DNA from: Neorhodopirellula lusitana
GTDB taxonomy: Bacteria; Planctomycetota; Planctomycetia; Pirellulales; Pirellulaceae
Assembly (NCBI RefSeq): GCF_900182915.1
Contig: NZ_FXUG01000013.1
Span: 1-64,000 of the forward strand
DNA: 64,000 bases
Direction of reading: 5' to 3'
This document shows, in pieces, positions 62,757-64,000 of the stretch. The stretch's first letter is position 1. Every line of letters starts with the position of its first letter. The notes under the pieces were generated by a model that saw only the letters and a program-made list of their open reading frames with translations, did no database searches and was not told the origin of the DNA. A program made the translations under genes and the position numbers.

Positions 62757-64000
62757 TCAACGAAGCGAACTGACTTCGAATTCCGCAGAATCCGTTTCTT
62801 CGATCACTGGTGCAATCGTTGGGAGTTCAGAATTCGACGGACTTGCCGCAGAAACATGCTCACCGTTTTCTAGCCTTTCAGCTACCGATTCAACTTGAGT
62901 TTGCAATTCCGCAGCGTGTTCCAGATACTCGCCAAGTTGTTCAAGCGATCCAGCGTTTGAGCCAGCGATAACCTCCAGACGCCCGATGGGCGCGTGTTCG
63001 CGAGTCTCAGCTTTCCCACGCCACGCGAAGAGGGGAATACGTACAACGTTTTGGTATGCTTTTTCCGGTAGGCGAACGCTCCGCCAAGCAGCGTGATAGC
63101 TCTGGTGTAACCATGGCATGTTGATATCAATCTTCACACTTACCAGGTTGTGTTGTTGTGCAAAGTCAATCAAGGGTTCCCAAACTTCGTGCCAGGGACC
63201 ATCACCTTGCATCTTTAACGAACGCTCGTGCTTTTCGTCTTCGCAGGTTGCAGGTCGAACGAGGAACGACTTGACTACGTGGCGAGTTCTACCACCAAGT
63301 AGTCGCATTTCCGAGTAACCAAACGTACGTGTTCCGACCAGCCATAACAAAACAGCGATGGCTCCCACCGGAGCAAGCAATTGGTAATCCCAGTACATTG
63401 ATGCAATGGCGACGGAGGAGCTGATTGCACATGCTGCGGCAACAACCCAGAGCATTCCTGCGCGGCCGAACTTTTCGTTCAGCACATGGTGTAAGTGCCC
63501 ACGATCCGTTGTATAGAGACTGCGTCCTGTCAGCCAACGACGCGTGATTGCCGCCGTTGAATCGAGCAGCGGTAAGAATAAAATTGCGATAGGAGCCGCT
63601 GCGATCAGTGTACTTCCTTTAAGGGAGCACCACATCGACAGCACGCCAACGACTAAACCAATCATCATGCTTCCAGCATCACCCAAGAAGATCGATGCTG
63701 GTGGGCGATTGTAAATTAAGAAGCCGCACAATGCACCGCAGAGCGCGAAGGCGGTGACCGCATCCAACGTCAGTCCACGATTCATCAAACTCAAGATGGC
63801 TAAACTGCCGGACACGAAGATACCGACCGTGGTTGCCATCCCATCGGCACCATCCAGCAGATTTAACGCATTGATGGCAATCAAAAGCCACAACACGCTG
63901 ACCGGAATTGCGAAAATCCCTAGCGGGATGTCGTAGCCAAAAAAACCAATCTTATCGAGGACAGTACCACTGCCCACGATGACCATCGCGATCAGGCATT
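62757..64000 (-). CDS. WecA/TagO-type polyprenyl-phosphate glycosyl-1-phosphate transferase (partial, 5' end cut)
   Basis: About 413 residues of the C-terminal part; the frame stays open to the edge at 64000, so the N-terminus is missing. The membrane core contains the family's metal-binding NALNLLDGADGMATT, ASIFLGDAGSMMIG, and the HLHH motif in RGHLHHVLNEKFGR. Such enzymes attach a sugar-1-phosphate to undecaprenyl phosphate, starting O-antigen or wall polymer synthesis. After the last helix a hydrophilic extension of ~190 residues follows (from about FGYSEMRLLGG), including VSVKIDINMPWLHQSYHAAW, not part of the standard enzyme. Confidence 0.9.
   Translation of the reverse strand, partial: CLIAMVIVGSGTVLDKIGFFGYDIPLGIFAIPVSVLWLLIAINALNLLDGADGMATTVGIFVSGSLAILSLMNRGLTLDAVTAFALCGALCGFLIYNRPPASIFLGDAGSMMIGLVVGVLSMWCSLKGSTLIAAAPIAILFLPLLDSTAAITRRWLTGRSLYTTDRGHLHHVLNEKFGRAGMLWVVAAACAISSSVAIASMYWDYQLLAPVGAIAVLLWLVGTRTFGYSEMRLLGGRTRHVVKSFLVRPATCEDEKHERSLKMQGDGPWHEVWEPLIDFAQQHNLVSVKIDINMPWLHQSYHAAWRSVRLPEKAYQNVVRIPLFAWRGKAETREHAPIGRLEVIAGSNAGSLEQLGEYLEHAAELQTQVESVAERLENGEHVSAASPSNSELPTIAPVIEETDSAEFEVSSLR

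Overview
The window reads as chromosomal DNA of a planctomycete, most likely a Rhodopirellula-like member of the Pirellulaceae. The basis is the gene content: an alternative complex III joined to a caa3-type oxidase, a giant surface protein with the planctomycete N-terminal sorting motif (SLEDRQLLAG) and dockerin-like repeats, an SHD1-domain protein, an outsized DNA polymerase I, long low-complexity extensions on ordinary enzymes, and weak or absent Shine-Dalgarno sites. This is inference from sequence; no rRNA or tRNA gene was found to anchor it. I see no prophage, insertion sequence, CRISPR array or integrase.

Layout. 1-4.1 kb (minus): mrp, glyS and deoC, with GC-rich CCCTGTGGCCCTG repeats in the gaps. 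4.1-8.3 kb (minus): sdhC-sdhA-sdhB, with deoC overlapping the sdhB stop. 8.9-12.1 kb (plus): two adjacent SPFH/band-7 membrane proteins. 12.3-18.8 kb: a secreted SHD1/propeller protein (plus), a membrane-anchored alpha-toroid protein (minus), and a secreted GH10 xylanase-like enzyme with a repeat lectin tail (plus). 19.2-24.8 kb (plus): an alpha/beta hydrolase, a RegB-type redox sensor kinase and polA. 25.3-40.3 kb (minus): a 15-kb respiratory supercluster, actA-actB-actC-actDE-actF, a 104-aa protein, sco, coxB-coxA-coxC-coxD. 40.8-43.1 kb (minus): pyrF and a polytopic membrane protein. 43.4-47.4 kb: an EF-hand Arg/Gly/His-rich secreted protein, a WalJ-like hydrolase and a TPR protein on plus, with a 56-aa coiled-coil protein on minus. 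47.6-52.1 kb (minus): the giant surface protein. 52.6-56.3 kb (minus): ilvB-accD-Ser/Thr kinase. 56.5-59.9 kb (plus): crcB and a YCF48-like secreted protein. 59.9-64 kb (minus): a pseudopilin, a DMT transporter, an aminotransferase, and a WecA-type transferase cut by the window edge.

How they fit together. Succinate dehydrogenase feeds quinol to the alternative complex III, which passes electrons to an A2-type caa3 oxidase. Sco supplies copper to the CuA site. The RegB-type kinase carries both the quinone-sensing motif and the redox-active cysteine, so it could watch the same quinone pool.

The most unusual signal is structural. Most spacers within the sdh and act-cox operons hold a perfect or near-perfect dyad, and several other gaps hold short tandem repeats of 7, 11, 12, 15 or 17 bp or a dispersed palindromic element. 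These look like RNA-level processing or stability signals, or a family of mobile palindromes, and are the best candidates for something undescribed here.
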